DNA of 52,443 nucleotides from an uncultured bacterium (GCA_913020665.1 CAJVZI010000007.1:1-52443); one strand, 5' to 3'. Shown: positions 25,146-35,148, numbered from the stretch's first letter. The notes: generated by a model not told the origin, from the sequence alone. Made by a program: numbers and translations.

Positions 25146-26027
25146 ATGAAACGTATCCCCAAAAAAGCATCAAATAAATACGCAGCTTATTTTGAGTTAA
25201 CAAAGCCTAGTATTACATTTATGATCTTAATATCAACCGCACTTGGTTATTATTTGGGCAGTGATAATACAATAGACTTAAAGAGGTTCTTTTTCACTCT
25301 ATTGGGCTCTGGTCTTGTATCATCTGGCGCTGGGGCATTAAATCATTTTGCAGAAATGGAAACCGATCGTTTAATGACGCGTACCAGCCAAAGGCCAATA
25401 CCCACTGGATTGATAACGCCTGATCATGCCAGGGTCTTTGGAATCACTTTTGTTTTAATTGGGGCATTGCTCTTATATGTTTTTATTGACCCTCTAACTG
25501 CTCTTTTAGCATTGATCACTGCTCTATTATACATTTTCATTTACACTCCGTTAAAAAAAATGACATGGCTCAATACATCTATTGGAGCTATCCCTGGATC
25601 TATACCTCCATTAGGAGGGTGGGTTGCAGCGAGCGGTACTTTAGAACCTGAGGCTTGGGTTTTGTTTGCGATCTTATTTTTTTGGCAGCATCCTCATTTT
25701 TATGCAATTGCTCTTATGTTCAAAGAAGATTATCAAAAAGCAGGGCTAAAAATGTTGACCGTACTAGAGCCTGATGGAAAAAGAACAAACCGGCAAATTA
25801 TTTGGCATTCACTATTATTGATCCCAGTTTCTCTTGTCCCTTTCTATCTGAATCTTTTGGGAATCGTCTATTTTTACGGAGCATTATTATTAGGATTAGG
25901 GTACCTTCTATCAGGCTTTATGCTTGTGAAAAAATATAGTGTAGAAAATGCCAGATTTTTGCTAAAGATGTCAGTTATATATCTCCCCGCATTATTTGGA
26001 ACCATATTATTGGATAGATTTATATGA
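25146..26027 (+). CDS. ctaB: Protoheme IX farnesyltransferase (heme O synthase)
   Basis: A UbiA-family prenyltransferase of 293 residues and about nine TM helices. It attaches a farnesyl group to heme B, giving heme O for CtaA. The prenyl diphosphate-binding motif is NHFAEMETDRLMTRT (Asn66, Glu70, Asp74), then SQRPIPTG. The second region IPGSIPPLGGWVA and FFWQHPHFYAIALM with KEDYQKAGLKML are diagnostic of CyoE/CtaB. The start is directly next to the sco stop; the stop overlaps the DUF420 gene by 4 bp. Confidence 0.96.
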   Translation: MKRIPKKASNKYAAYFELTKPSITFMILISTALGYYLGSDNTIDLKRFFFTLLGSGLVSSGAGALNHFAEMETDRLMTRTSQRPIPTGLITPDHARVFGITFVLIGALLLYVFIDPLTALLALITALLYIFIYTPLKKMTWLNTSIGAIPGSIPPLGGWVAASGTLEPEAWVLFAILFFWQHPHFYAIALMFKEDYQKAGLKMLTVLEPDGKRTNRQIIWHSLLLIPVSLVPFYLNLLGIVYFYGALLLGLGYLLSGFMLVKKYSVENARFLLKMSVIYLPALFGTILLDRFI

Positions 26028-26539
26028 AGAATGATACTTTTTGGATCAGAATTATTTATGTTGTATCCGTTGTAATAAGTTTAGTGGTCGCGTTTTTAAT
26101 ATTGGGCCCTAGACCTGAAGGTATTGAGGGAAGTATTGATGTATCTTTTTTACCTATGGTAAATGCTACGCTGAATGGCATAACCACATTATTATTAATT
26201 ATTGGGTATTATTTGATACTTAATAAAAAGAGAGAGGCCCACAAAAGTGTAATGCTAACCTCTTTTGGTACATCGTCACTTTTTTTGGTCAGTTATGTTA
26301 TTTACCATTGGTTTAAAAGTGGTCCAAAGCTATATACTGGTAATTATGAGACCACATATTACTTTATACTTATAACCCATATTATTCTTGCAGCAATCAT
26401 CATCCCTCTAGCTCTTTTTACACTTTACAGAGGTTGGACATCTCAATTAAGCAAACATCGAAAGATTGCCCGTATCACTTTACCGATATGGTTATATGTT
26501 TCAATTACTGGTGTGATGATATATTTAATGCTTTATTAG
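26024..26539 (+). CDS. DUF420-family membrane protein (oxidase-associated)
   Basis: A 171-residue protein with five predicted TM helices. Conserved-looking features are LPMVNATLNGITT, KKREAHKSVMLTSF, VSYVIYHWFK, HIILAAIIIPLALFTLYRG and HRKIARITLPIWLYVSITGV. These match the DUF420/YozB family, commonly encoded next to ctaA/ctaB and oxidase genes. His residues (His71-like, HWF, THII, KHRK) could bind heme or copper, as proposed for the family. It ends the four-gene assembly operon. The mechanism is unproven. Confidence 0.88.
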   Translation: MKNDTFWIRIIYVVSVVISLVVAFLILGPRPEGIEGSIDVSFLPMVNATLNGITTLLLIIGYYLILNKKREAHKSVMLTSFGTSSLFLVSYVIYHWFKSGPKLYTGNYETTYYFILITHIILAAIIIPLALFTLYRGWTSQLSKHRKIARITLPIWLYVSITGVMIYLMLY

Positions 26540-26608
26540 GATATATTTTATTTTTATTTCTAAACTTTAAATCAATAATAAAGAAGGAGGGCATTATCGA
26601 ACAAATAC

Positions 26609-29600
26609 CTATAATTCTTTAACCATACCTCCATATTGCTTTTCAATTTTAAATCCATTATTGAAAAAGAATTCCTGAGCATAAAAACCAACAGTGATAT
26701 GCGAAATGTTAATATGCTTCATTCGTTTGAAAAAATCAGACATGAGTCTTTTACTCAAAGCGATCTTTTGATATTTATTTTTTATAGCGACCCATTCTAA
26801 ATGAATTCTATCTTTTTCCATATTTTTCCAATAGAGTCCACCAACCAATGTATTCCTGCTATTGAATGCTAATAGAAATTCATGTTCCGATGTGAAAGTT
26901 ACTGAAAGGGCTGATTCAGATAATAATGTGTGGAAATGGGCAATCTCTTTTGGTAAAAACGGTGGTCTTATTCGATATAATTTCCCATCCTTGCATTCTG
27001 TCTGATAGACCAGATTTAAACGAGCTTCTTCACCATGTGTGGTGGTAACCAGTTCGACATAATCTGCTGAATCAACATGCGGGAATAGCATCCTTGCTAA
27101 AAAGAATTCCTCATTTTCATTTAGCTCAAGCCTTGATTGGATCTCAGTGATCCTATCCTGCAAGTTCCATGGGCTCAGGTTACTATTTCGCATATCTTGG
27201 ATCATAGCTTGAAACTCATTAAAAAGTAATTTATCGCTATCTTTAAAACATGTCATCATGAAGAATCTGACTCTAGTTTCTGGGTAATCATCTAAAAGAT
27301 CATTCAATTTATAATCTTTATATAATTCTTTTAGTATTGATGCTTTAGCTTTTAATGTAGCTCCTTGATTGAGATCTAGCCATCGTTCATATCTCAATGA
27401 TGCAAAAACTACTGGTTTGGTCAATACTCCAAATTTATCTACATCATCCAAGAAATCATCTATTCGTTGAATGGTAAGTCCAGTTTGCTCACATTTATTT
27501 TTCACAGTCCGTACAGAGAGTTCTGATCTTAGTTTATTCAGAAGTTCATATCCTTTTTTTACTTTTAATACTTGAATCGTAGCTGTGAAGATAACTTCCC
27601 AATCAGACATATGGCTTAACCCAGGATATTTTTGTTCAGTCTGGATAATATAATCAGTATAGAGTTCAAGAAAATGATCTGAAATGGATTGGATAGGTTT
27701 TCTGCCACTAATAGATATCAACCGAGTTCCAGTTTTATAATCATGTTGAGGAATGATTAGATTTTCAGGTTTTGGTGGCTGAATAGATAATTTAAAATTT
27801 GTTCTGTTCCAGAATCCTTGATACGCCTCAATTCCGCTCCATATGAAGTGGAGCCATCTCATTTGCCAACGATCCATTTTTGATCGATCATTTATATCTT
27901 TTTTATTTCTATTTAAATAATTATCTAATGTTTCGCCTTGGATATATTCTTCTGTATATAATTGATGTTCTGGCCAATATCCTCCAAAATTTTCAACTAG
28001 TGCATCATCTTTAAAACCTGGTCCCATTTTAATAAGCCATTTTGTTTCATCATCGATGAACTCACGTTCCCAACCTTCATTCAGGTTCATGACAAGGTTG
28101 TGATTCCCAAATGATCGGGTTTTAACGATAACCCGGAATACACTTTTATTATTCCGACTTCCCAGATGTGATATCCAAACACCATTATTTGGTATGTCAT
28201 TGAGGTCTATTAGGAAATTTTTTGAGAATAAGAATAAAGATTCTTTGATCAATGAAGTATCGCGGATGGCATGTAAAATTCGATCTTTGTGTCCATGACG
28301 AACATTGTCATCGAAAGTGAGCACATCCTCCCATTGATATTCTTCACCTGTCTCAGGGTCAACTGCAATGTTCGTTGATTGTCCTATCCATGTGCGGAAT
28401 CCCTTTACAAGACCATAATACGCTTTTTGAGCTGTGGATTGTAGAGGTCTTGGGACGTTAGATAATTGCCAATTGATCAACTCAGACCGTGCGATAACAA
28501 ATCTTGTTGGATGGAGTATTCCAAAATCAGCTATTAGAAATAATAGAGTCTTGATGAATTCTTTCTCATCAAGGCTGGCTGTTTCAATATCGGGCATAAT
28601 TTTTTGTAAGTATTGAAGGGTAGAGTGGAAGTGATCGTCATTTGTTCGCCCTATATCGAATGATAATCCCTTCGAAGGGTCAATTTTTCGCTGATATATA
28701 TAAGAATCATGTATCATTGTGATAAAAAGTTCACCGGAAAGTAAAGGAGCCAATGATTCTATCATTTTGATTCGGAATAATGGCTTAGAGTGATCCTGAT
28801 AATTCATATATGTATTGATCAATACAGTTGACCAATTACCTAGGTCATTATCAACTATTGATCGTAGATCATTAAATATTGCTGGATCATCTGAAATAAA
28901 TTCTCGTACAGATCTATGGATGCTATATAGAATAGTTTCAATCTTATTATCATCGAATTCTAATGCATCAAATGAAGTGCCGCTCTCTGGGATTATGATG
29001 TTAATATGATCATATACCTTGGCTTCTTTTAGTCTAAAGATCGATGTTCCTACAAAATCTGAAAATTTAAAATTACCAAGCCAAAGATCAGGAGATTGTA
29101 TCAGCTCATCAAAATCTAATATATCAGCACTGATCTCGTATTGGAAATCACCCAAACTGATAATAGAGCCTGACCAAGTTAATGGTAATGATCTTGGTTG
29201 ATCCGTAATTGATAACATATGGCCATCCCATTTCAAATTGCTTTTTACAGTTCCTATCTCTCTTACTAGCCAATTTGGTATTCTTAATTCTTTGCTTTGG
29301 AAATGGAGCGCCGTATAATTTTTTTCATATAATGGTAAAATAATATCTTTAAAATTTTCCAATATTACTTTTCTTATAAAAGTACCTTTGGGCGTTAGTT
29401 CTCCTTTTTCTTCAGAAAAATTTCTATTTATCACTACATAATTAACAATCCTTTCAAAAGGAGAAAGAAAGCTATTAACTGATAATATCATTGAACTGAA
29501 GAGGTCTCTGATCTCACTTTCTCTGCCTGTTTTTAGATCAATTGATGAGCCCTCATGATCAGGGTAAATGAGAACAGTGTTGAATTCTCTGCCATCTCCA

Positions 29601-31189
29601 ACAAGGAACACTGATTTCACTGAATCAAAATCTTGAAAAAGATTCTCAATTTTTTGTGGTGCGATAGTTTGCCCTCGGCTATTCTTATAGATATCTTTTT
29701 TTCGATCAATTATAAAATAATGACCATTTTTTTGTTCGAAAATATCCTCAGTATGTAGCCATCCATCCTTGTAAATATCTGAATCGTTTTCTTTGTAATA
29801 ATTTTGGGAAACATATGGGCCTTTTATACAGAGTTCGCCATCATCTTCTAATTTTAGTTGAATACCTGGAAGTGCTTCCCCTACAGAGTCTCTGACATAG
29901 CCTCTAGGGGGTGTCATTGTGATCCCTCCTGTCGCTTCCGTCATGCCATACCCGCTAAGAAGCTCTATACCATGTTTATGAAAAAATGTGAAAATATCTG
30001 GGTCTAAATACCCAGCTGCTGACAACCCCCATTTAAGCGACCCTCCTGTTATTTCTTTTAGCTTTTGATCAATGGTCGAATCATCTTCTGAATCAAGTTC
30101 TAATTGGCTATCTAGCATTTCATATAATTGGACCCATCTTTTAGGTATGCTGATAAATATGGTAGGTTTAATGATCTTATAATCATTCAATAAAGAATTA
30201 AATGCAGGTGACTCTGCGAATGAATAGGACGCACCCCAAAAAATACTCCCTATCAATTCAAAATATCTTCCAAATGTATGGAATAACGGAAGATAGCATA
30301 AAAAAATATCATTTGAGCCTATATCAGGCAATGCTAATGCACGTGCGAATCTTTTACTCATAATATTCATTTGATTAAAAACGATCCCTTTTGGGTTTGC
30401 AGTAGTACCAGAGGTATACATAATGGTTTGAATATGCTCCATATCTACCTTACGCAGACGATCATCAGGGTCAAAATCAATTACCCCATCACCTTTTTGA
30501 AGAAACTGGTCCCAACTAGTGATATCACCTTTTAAGCTTTCATTATTATCTAGGGTAACGACTTCAATTGATCTGGTATCTTGGAGTTCATTCCAAAGTC
30601 TTACACCAGCCTTACCACCTATAAAGATGTTTGTTATTTCTCCATGTTCCAATATGTATGAAATATGTTCTGGGGTTGCATTTAATGGAATGGGAATCAC
30701 TCTGAATCCAAATGATAAACAAGCCAGATCTACTAAGACCCCATTTAATTGATTATGAGTTAATAGTCCTATTGAAACAGGCTTGTTTAATTCTTTTTCA
30801 AAGGTTGATAATGCACGACCAACCTCAATAACTGAAGACCATAATGAAGAATATGATATTGTTTTTAATTGGCCTTCTCTAATAAGATTAAAAACAGTTT
30901 TATTATTATATCTATTCGCCCTTTGTTTTAAAAGATGGCCTGTGTGATACTTAGACCTTTTGATTAGTTTGATCAAATTGTTAAGCCATTTATCAATTTG
31001 ATCTAACTCTGAAATATGTTTTGACACACTACTAAAGTGAGCGAGCTCTAAAAATGTATATAGTGTTTCATGGTCGATATCTTCAGCCAAGCAATCTTGA
31101 GACAATTTTATCAGATCAATTTTTTCTAATCCATTGCCCTGAACTTCCTCTAGAGCCTGTTCAATTCGTTGTTGAATATCAGAGTACAT
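26609..31189 (-). CDS. Giant acyl-CoA ligase / kinase-like / GNAT acetyltransferase fusion (1526 aa)
   Basis: Start: the ATG at 31189; an upstream TTG at 31219 lacks support. Residues ~85-620 are an adenylate-forming long-chain acyl-CoA ligase: P-loop YTSGTTANPKG (258-268), GYGMTEAT (413-420), GWLHTED (476-482), DRKKD and KNSRGQTIAP. Residues ~1000-1190 read like a protein-kinase or aminoglycoside-kinase fold. They have an N-lobe-like strand pattern, a hinge YTEEYIQGETLDNYL and PPKPENLII in catalytic-loop position. The usual catalytic Asp (HRD) and DFG are not seen, so it may be a pseudokinase. Residues ~1395-1526 are GNAT-like (LEWVAIKNKYQKIALS, FFFNNGFKIEK). Residues ~630-1000 are unassigned. 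The gene stands alone, divergent from the HD-GYP gene. Function: acyl activation, perhaps with regulation by its own acetyltransferase. Confidence 0.8.
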   Translation of the reverse strand: MYSDIQQRIEQALEEVQGNGLEKIDLIKLSQDCLAEDIDHETLYTFLELAHFSSVSKHISELDQIDKWLNNLIKLIKRSKYHTGHLLKQRANRYNNKTVFNLIREGQLKTISYSSLWSSVIEVGRALSTFEKELNKPVSIGLLTHNQLNGVLVDLACLSFGFRVIPIPLNATPEHISYILEHGEITNIFIGGKAGVRLWNELQDTRSIEVVTLDNNESLKGDITSWDQFLQKGDGVIDFDPDDRLRKVDMEHIQTIMYTSGTTANPKGIVFNQMNIMSKRFARALALPDIGSNDIFLCYLPLFHTFGRYFELIGSIFWGASYSFAESPAFNSLLNDYKIIKPTIFISIPKRWVQLYEMLDSQLELDSEDDSTIDQKLKEITGGSLKWGLSAAGYLDPDIFTFFHKHGIELLSGYGMTEATGGITMTPPRGYVRDSVGEALPGIQLKLEDDGELCIKGPYVSQNYYKENDSDIYKDGWLHTEDIFEQKNGHYFIIDRKKDIYKNSRGQTIAPQKIENLFQDFDSVKSVFLVGDGREFNTVLIYPDHEGSSIDLKTGRESEIRDLFSSMILSVNSFLSPFERIVNYVVINRNFSEEKGELTPKGTFIRKVILENFKDIILPLYEKNYTALHFQSKELRIPNWLVREIGTVKSNLKWDGHMLSITDQPRSLPLTWSGSIISLGDFQYEISADILDFDELIQSPDLWLGNFKFSDFVGTSIFRLKEAKVYDHINIIIPESGTSFDALEFDDNKIETILYSIHRSVREFISDDPAIFNDLRSIVDNDLGNWSTVLINTYMNYQDHSKPLFRIKMIESLAPLLSGELFITMIHDSYIYQRKIDPSKGLSFDIGRTNDDHFHSTLQYLQKIMPDIETASLDEKEFIKTLLFLIADFGILHPTRFVIARSELINWQLSNVPRPLQSTAQKAYYGLVKGFRTWIGQSTNIAVDPETGEEYQWEDVLTFDDNVRHGHKDRILHAIRDTSLIKESLFLFSKNFLIDLNDIPNNGVWISHLGSRNNKSVFRVIVKTRSFGNHNLVMNLNEGWEREFIDDETKWLIKMGPGFKDDALVENFGGYWPEHQLYTEEYIQGETLDNYLNRNKKDINDRSKMDRWQMRWLHFIWSGIEAYQGFWNRTNFKLSIQPPKPENLIIPQHDYKTGTRLISISGRKPIQSISDHFLELYTDYIIQTEQKYPGLSHMSDWEVIFTATIQVLKVKKGYELLNKLRSELSVRTVKNKCEQTGLTIQRIDDFLDDVDKFGVLTKPVVFASLRYERWLDLNQGATLKAKASILKELYKDYKLNDLLDDYPETRVRFFMMTCFKDSDKLLFNEFQAMIQDMRNSNLSPWNLQDRITEIQSRLELNENEEFFLARMLFPHVDSADYVELVTTTHGEEARLNLVYQTECKDGKLYRIRPPFLPKEIAHFHTLLSESALSVTFTSEHEFLLAFNSRNTLVGGLYWKNMEKDRIHLEWVAIKNKYQKIALSKRLMSDFFKRMKHINISHITVGFYAQEFFFNNGFKIEKQYGGMVKEL

Positions 31190-31290
31190 ACTAGAAATTA
31201 ATCTATTGTAGCAAATCAATACCTATTCTAATTGTTAGGCAGCGTTTCTCTGGTGTACATTTATAGTCAATAATTTGTAATATGTAATTC

Positions 31291-32907
31291 ATGATAAATA
31301 TGGATGCACTAAATAGAATAAAATTCCTAGAAGATCGCTTACATCGTTTGAGTGAGATTGGCATGGCTCTTTCCACAGAGAAGGACACTGATCGTTTATT
31401 TGAAATGATATTGGAAGAGGCAAAGCATATTACCAAAGCGGATGGTAGAACCCTATACTCAATGAATGAGGAAGGGGATCTCTCATTTGAGATTCTCAGA
31501 AATGATTCTATGAATACGATTATGGGAGGGACTTCTGGTGTTGAGATCCCATATTACCCTGTCCATCTCTGGCTTGACGACCAAACACCGAATCAAAAAA
31601 ATGTTTCAGCATACGTTGCTCTTACAGGAAAAACGGTCAACATTAAGGATGCATATGAAGAAGAGGGATATGATTTTGAAGGGACCATCAACTTTGACAA
31701 AAAAAATGGATACCGTTCAAAATCGTTCCTAACGGTTCCTCTAAAAAACCATGAAAATGAGATCATAGGTGTTATGCAACTTATCAATGCCCGTAATGAT
31801 AATGGTGATGTAATACCGTTCAATGAAGAGATGGAAGAGCAGGTTGAGTCCTTAGCATCACAGGGTGCTGTTGCTCTTACCAATAAGCGTCTGGTTGAGG
31901 AATTAAAAATATTATTTGAAGCGTTCATTAAGTTAATAGCCACGGCGATAGATAAAAAATCGGAATATACTGGTGGGCATTGTGCGCGGGTACCGGTGAT
32001 AACAATGATGTTAGCCGATGCAGTAGCAAAGATGAAGGATGGAAAATATAAAGACTTCAGTATGAATGATGAAGAACGATACGAACTTTACCTTGCTGCT
32101 TGGTTACATGATTGTGGTAAAGTTGCAACGCCACCACATGTTGTAGATAAAGGGACCAAATTAGAAACGATCTTTGACCGCATTGAGTTAATTCGGACAC
32201 GAATGGAATTATTAAAACGTGATGCAGAGATCGCTTTCTTGAAGCGTCAATTGAATGGTCAATCAACAGAAGCATATGATGATGAGTATCATAAGACCAT
32301 CGAAGTATTAGAAGCCAATATGAAATTCCTTGAAGAATGCAATATTGGAGGTGAATTCATGAAACCAGAATTACAGGATCGAGTCAAATCCATTGGCAAA
32401 GAGATGATCAAATTAAATGGTAGTGAACAGACATTTTTATCTGAAGAGGAGATCCAGAACCTTAATATTCCTAAAGGTACCCTATTACCTGAGGAACGTG
32501 AGATCATCAATGACCATATTGTGATCACTATTGAAATGTTAGAGCAATTACCCTATCCAAATAATTTAAAAAATGTCCCTGAATTTGCTGGAGGCCATCA
32601 TGAAAAAATGGATGGTACAGGTTATCCTAAAGGTTTAAACTCAACACAAATGTCTACCCAAGCAAAGATAATGGCAATTGCAGACATATATGAAGCCTTG
32701 ACAGCAGCCGATCGTCCATATAAAGAAGGTAAAAAATTATCCCAGGCAATGCGTATTATGGGATTTATGAAAAATGATTATCATATTGATGAGGACCTTT
32801 TTGAGATCTTCGTTACCTCTGGAGTTTATAAAAAATATGCAAATGACCACGTCGCAGAATCGCAGATCGATGAAGTTGATGAAGATTCTGTATTGGGAAA
32901 GAAATGA
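31291..32907 (+). CDS. GAF plus HD-GYP cyclic-di-GMP phosphodiesterase
   Basis: A 538-residue cytosolic sensor-effector. Residues ~15-200 form a GAF domain (FEMILEEAKHITKADGRTLY, VPLKNHENEIIGVMQLINA). Residues ~205-515 form an HD-GYP domain with His230, His273-Asp274 (LHDCGK) and HHEKMDGTGYPKGL (436-449), plus ADIYEALTAADRPYK. All metal and GYP residues appear intact, so hydrolysis of c-di-GMP is expected. Between the HD and GYP parts lies an extra ~100 residues, mostly charged helix, seen in a subset of these enzymes. The signal sensed by GAF is unknown. The stop overlaps the next gene by 4 bp. Confidence 0.92.
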   Translation: MINMDALNRIKFLEDRLHRLSEIGMALSTEKDTDRLFEMILEEAKHITKADGRTLYSMNEEGDLSFEILRNDSMNTIMGGTSGVEIPYYPVHLWLDDQTPNQKNVSAYVALTGKTVNIKDAYEEEGYDFEGTINFDKKNGYRSKSFLTVPLKNHENEIIGVMQLINARNDNGDVIPFNEEMEEQVESLASQGAVALTNKRLVEELKILFEAFIKLIATAIDKKSEYTGGHCARVPVITMMLADAVAKMKDGKYKDFSMNDEERYELYLAAWLHDCGKVATPPHVVDKGTKLETIFDRIELIRTRMELLKRDAEIAFLKRQLNGQSTEAYDDEYHKTIEVLEANMKFLEECNIGGEFMKPELQDRVKSIGKEMIKLNGSEQTFLSEEEIQNLNIPKGTLLPEEREIINDHIVITIEMLEQLPYPNNLKNVPEFAGGHHEKMDGTGYPKGLNSTQMSTQAKIMAIADIYEALTAADRPYKEGKKLSQAMRIMGFMKNDYHIDEDLFEIFVTSGVYKKYANDHVAESQIDEVDEDSVLGKK

Positions 32908-33230
32908 ACTTAAATGATCTAGATTCAAAGGGACTAACGGTTGAATTATTATCGTTAATGGATAAAGTGGTTGTCTTGCTGGATGATGATCCCAATGTTG
33001 ACAAGTTTTTAGATGAGACTGATCTTTTTGATAGTTGGGAGTTGGTTCTTCCTGAGGCAGAGTATCCAATTTTCATAATGGCTGTTCTCAATAATATTAG
33101 AAAGCCTTCTATTGTTGATTCCATTATCAAAGCAATTACAAATGAACGTAACCATAACGAACTCTATACAGAGCCTGAACCAAAAAAGCTAAAAATACGA
33201 TCGCATGTTGGTGAGCATCCCTTTAGTTGA
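32904..33230 (+). CDS. Small acidic protein coupled to the HD-GYP gene
   Basis: A 108-residue soluble protein with ATG overlapping the HD-GYP stop (ATGA), so translation is coupled. The sequence is mostly helical, with an acidic central part (LDDDPNVDKFLDETDLFDSW) and a basic, Pro/Lys-rich C-terminus (EPKKLKIRSHVGEHPFS). No family recognised and no catalytic motif. Coupling suggests a partner or regulator of the phosphodiesterase, but this rests on position alone. Confidence 0.65.
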   Translation: MNLNDLDSKGLTVELLSLMDKVVVLLDDDPNVDKFLDETDLFDSWELVLPEAEYPIFIMAVLNNIRKPSIVDSIIKAITNERNHNELYTEPEPKKLKIRSHVGEHPFS

Positions 33231-33263
33231 TATAATAATTGATCTTGGATCAAATCTAACTTT

Positions 33264-35057
33264 ATGACACCGGATATTGTACTTGTTCTAAGCCTTTTAT
33301 TTTTTGGGTTTGTTCTTTTTGTGACAGAAGTCTTTTCTATTGATGTAACGGCAATGATACTTCTCACAGTATTATTCAGTTTAGGTTACCTGACTCCAGA
33401 AGAGGCACTATCTGGATTCTCAAATCCAGCAGTGATCACAATAGCCTTTCTTTTTATCATTAGCCGCGCTCTTCAAAAAACGCGAATATTAGAATATCTT
33501 ATCATTAGGATCAGACGTCTTGCTGACCGGTCAATGACACTTGGTCGTGCTGTTTATCTTTTTACTATAGGCATCGCTTCAGCAGTGGTCAATAATACAG
33601 CTATTGTAGCGATCTTCATGCCCGTTACTATTAGACTAGCTCAAAAATATAAAATTAGTCCTTCTAAAATGTTGATCCCATTAAGCTATGCAGCCATACT
33701 TGGTGGCACACTCACATTAGTGGGTACTTCTACAAACCTACTTGTTAATTCTATTTATATCTCCCAACCAGGTGTTGAGCCTATGGGAATGTTTGAATTC
33801 ATGAGATATGGAATAATATTAATGGGGGTTGGACTGCTCTATGTCCTTTTTATTGCTCCAATGATCTTACCCTCAAGGACTTCCACATCCAGCCTTACGA
33901 GAAGTTACCATTTAGGTGGTTATCTAACGGAAATGAAGATCACAGCAGAATCCCCACTAAATGGAAAAACTTGTCTTGATAGAGGAATAAATAAAAACTA
34001 TGATGTAATGGTTTTGGATATACTTAGAGATGATAAAATGATCACGAATATGATCAGGCTGACGCGATTAAAAGAAGGCGATATTTTATTTGTAAGAGGT
34101 ACTTTAGAAAATTTTCTTCGTATGAAAGAGGTTGAAAAGGTGAAACTACTTACTGATGAAAAATTGACACAAGATGAGCTTGAACAAGAAGACAATATAT
34201 TGGTGGAATGCTTATTGACAGATAAATCTGACCTGGTTGGTAAGAGTTTGATGTCAGGGAATTTCCGAAGAAGATTTGGCACTTTTATCCTTGCGATCAG
34301 AAGGGAAGGGTCTATTCTACGTAAGAAAATTGCACATGTTGTTTTAAATGCATATGATACATTATTGGTTTATGGACCTGGGAGTAAAGTAGATGAGCTT
34401 TCCAAGAGAGGAGATTTTGTTGTTCTGGGAGAGGTCCACGCAGAACTTAGTAAGCAACGTTTTTGGTGGATGACCATTATAGCAATAATTGGGACAATAA
34501 CACTTGCTGCCCTAGGAATAATGCCTATTGTAAAAAGCGCGATGTTAGGGGTTGTTATTTTATTGGCATTAAAGATCATTACCCCCCAGGAAAGTTATCA
34601 ATCAATAAATTGGCAGGTCATTGTATTGATATCTGCACTTATTCCGGTTGGTATTGTAATACAGAAAACTGGTACAGCAGAGTGGATAGGTGGTTTTATC
34701 TCATCAGTTGCCAGGTCCGCACCAACAGAGATACAGCCACAAGTTTTACTTGGTCTCATATATCTAATGACCATTATTTTAACAGAAATATCTTCAAATG
34801 CAGCAACAGCTATAATTATGACACCAATTGCGCTAGCTGTTACACAGCAAATGGGTTTTGAACCCAGAGCTTTTGTTTTTGCTGTAGCATTTGCTGCTTC
34901 AGCTTCATTCATTACACCAGTAGGATATCAGACCAATCTAATGGTCTATGGTCCCGGAGGTTATAAGTTCAGTGATTATATAAGAGTTGGTTTCCCACTA
35001 GCCTTGATATTTTGGTTAATGGCTATTTACATATTGCCAATTCTATGGCCTATTTGA
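33264..35057 (+). CDS. SLC13-family (DASS-type) anion transporter with two TrkA-C domains
   Basis: A 597-residue inner-membrane permease. The N-terminal half has about five TM helices with GFSNPAVITIAFLFIIS and NNTAIVAIFMP. A cytosolic insert (about 210-385) contains two TrkA-C/RCK-C-like domains, and the C-terminal helices include TEISSNAATAIIMTPIALAV and SASFITPVGYQTNLMVYGPGGY. The two NTA-like and TNL sodium/anion loops are the family signature of SLC13/citrate-transporter permeases. Members with the TrkA-C insert transport sulfate, sulfonates or organic acids; the substrate cannot be decided. It lies 33 bp downstream of the small acidic protein. Confidence 0.9.
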   Translation: MTPDIVLVLSLLFFGFVLFVTEVFSIDVTAMILLTVLFSLGYLTPEEALSGFSNPAVITIAFLFIISRALQKTRILEYLIIRIRRLADRSMTLGRAVYLFTIGIASAVVNNTAIVAIFMPVTIRLAQKYKISPSKMLIPLSYAAILGGTLTLVGTSTNLLVNSIYISQPGVEPMGMFEFMRYGIILMGVGLLYVLFIAPMILPSRTSTSSLTRSYHLGGYLTEMKITAESPLNGKTCLDRGINKNYDVMVLDILRDDKMITNMIRLTRLKEGDILFVRGTLENFLRMKEVEKVKLLTDEKLTQDELEQEDNILVECLLTDKSDLVGKSLMSGNFRRRFGTFILAIRREGSILRKKIAHVVLNAYDTLLVYGPGSKVDELSKRGDFVVLGEVHAELSKQRFWWMTIIAIIGTITLAALGIMPIVKSAMLGVVILLALKIITPQESYQSINWQVIVLISALIPVGIVIQKTGTAEWIGGFISSVARSAPTEIQPQVLLGLIYLMTIILTEISSNAATAIIMTPIALAVTQQMGFEPRAFVFAVAFAASASFITPVGYQTNLMVYGPGGYKFSDYIRVGFPLALIFWLMAIYILPILWPI

Positions 35058-35065
35058 TTTTAGAG

Positions 35066-35128
35066 ATGATAATTAGAAAAGCTATGGATGAAGATGCAAG
35101 TCAAATAGCAGAAGTAACCATGGAGTAG
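35066..35128 (+). pseudogene. Remnant of a GNAT acetyltransferase gene
   Basis: Right after the transporter stop, ATG at 35066 opens a 20-codon frame (MIIRKAMDEDASQIAEVTME) that ends in TAG. This is the classic GNAT N-terminus (IRxAxxEDAxxIAE). After the TAG the frame continues WFKLKG before a TGA, where a family member would read ...E-A-W-... So the gene looks truncated after about 20 residues and the rest is missing. The next gene, in another frame, follows immediately. Confidence 0.6.
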
Positions 35129-35148
35129 TGGTTCAAGCTCAAAGGCTG

